From Comamonadaceae bacterium (GTDB taxonomy: Bacteria > Pseudomonadota > Gammaproteobacteria > Burkholderiales > Burkholderiaceae_C), in assembly GCA_947448735.1 (NCBI GenBank), contig CANFOS010000008.1, positions 1-64,000 on the forward strand: a stretch of DNA of 64,000 nucleotides, read 5' to 3'. A program made the translations under genes and the position numbers. Each line of letters starts with the position of its first letter. Position 1 is the first letter of the stretch. This document shows positions 63,970 to 64,000 of this stretch, piece after piece. A model generated the notes under the pieces. It saw only the letters and a list, made by a program, of their open reading frames with translations. It was not told the origin of the DNA and searched no databases.

Positions 63970-64000
63970 ATTGACTTATTCCAACTCCCAGCTCAAAAAG

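Overview
The window looks like chromosomal DNA of a beta-proteobacterium of the family Comamonadaceae (Polaromonas/Rhodoferax-like). This is inferred from the gene order exbB-exbD-lpxK-trm112-kdsB-adk, a phaC-phaA-phaB polyhydroxybutyrate operon, six orphan Bug/TctC solute receptors, sox genes, GC-rich coding sequence and very tight ATGA/TGATG gene overlaps. No rRNA, tRNA, CRISPR array, intact insertion sequence or prophage was seen.

Layout. 0-3 kb: a small type II secretion-type cluster (gspG-gspF-gspE, the last cut by the window edge), then 0.9 kb of non-coding DNA. 3.7-5 kb: a DUF2147 lipid-pocket-type secreted protein and a HigBA-like toxin-antitoxin pair. 5-12.3 kb: an MFS exporter, then a catabolic block (Bug receptor, two paralogous cupins, polysaccharide-deacetylase-family hydrolase, SnoaL-like protein, Bug receptor); the 3' end of the deacetylase gene is duplicated on the far side of the Bug-cupin genes. 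12.5-17.3 kb: one tightly coupled operon, iorA-iorB-type molybdenum hydroxylase followed by soxX-soxY-soxZ-soxA. 17.4-24 kb: a divergent Bug gene, an NlpC/P60 peptidase, then azlC-azlD, an MlaE permease, an MlaD/MCE protein, a lipoprotein and an MFS transporter, all overlapping or nearly so. 24-28 kb: feoA-feoB under a Fur-box-like site, a CurA-type reductase, maleylacetoacetate isomerase and pgeF. 29-35 kb: a second catabolic block (two Bug receptors, CMD-family protein, unknown small protein, SDR, amidohydrolase) with a divergent LysR gene. 35-39 kb: phaCAB and a terminator. 39-42.5 kb: a tautomerase-SnoaL fusion and divergent copZ/copA with two back-to-back MerR/CueR-type promoters. 42.8-51 kb: an acyl-CoA degradation block (acyl-CoA dehydrogenase, phosphotransferase-like protein, Crp/Fnr regulator, MmgE/PrpD, Bug, enoyl-CoA hydratase, 3-hydroxyacyl-CoA dehydrogenase). 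51-55 kb: a 2-hydroxyacid dehydrogenase, a small unknown gene behind lexA, divergent asparaginase and two small proteins. 55-59 kb: adk-kdsB-trm112-lpxK-exbD-exbB. 59.5-64 kb: xseA, sodB, a DUF192 gene whose signal peptide is broken by an amber codon, an Ala/Lys-rich secreted protein and icd.

Most notable: the ior-sox operon with a SoxY that lacks the usual GGCGG tail; a short dispersed repeat family present between genes and, apparently, in frame inside soxA, pgeF and the asparaginase gene; the tautomerase-SnoaL fusion; and two promoters (higBA-like, copA) whose -10 elements sit so close to the start codon that leaderless mRNAs are predicted. All identifications are from reading the sequence; no database search was run.
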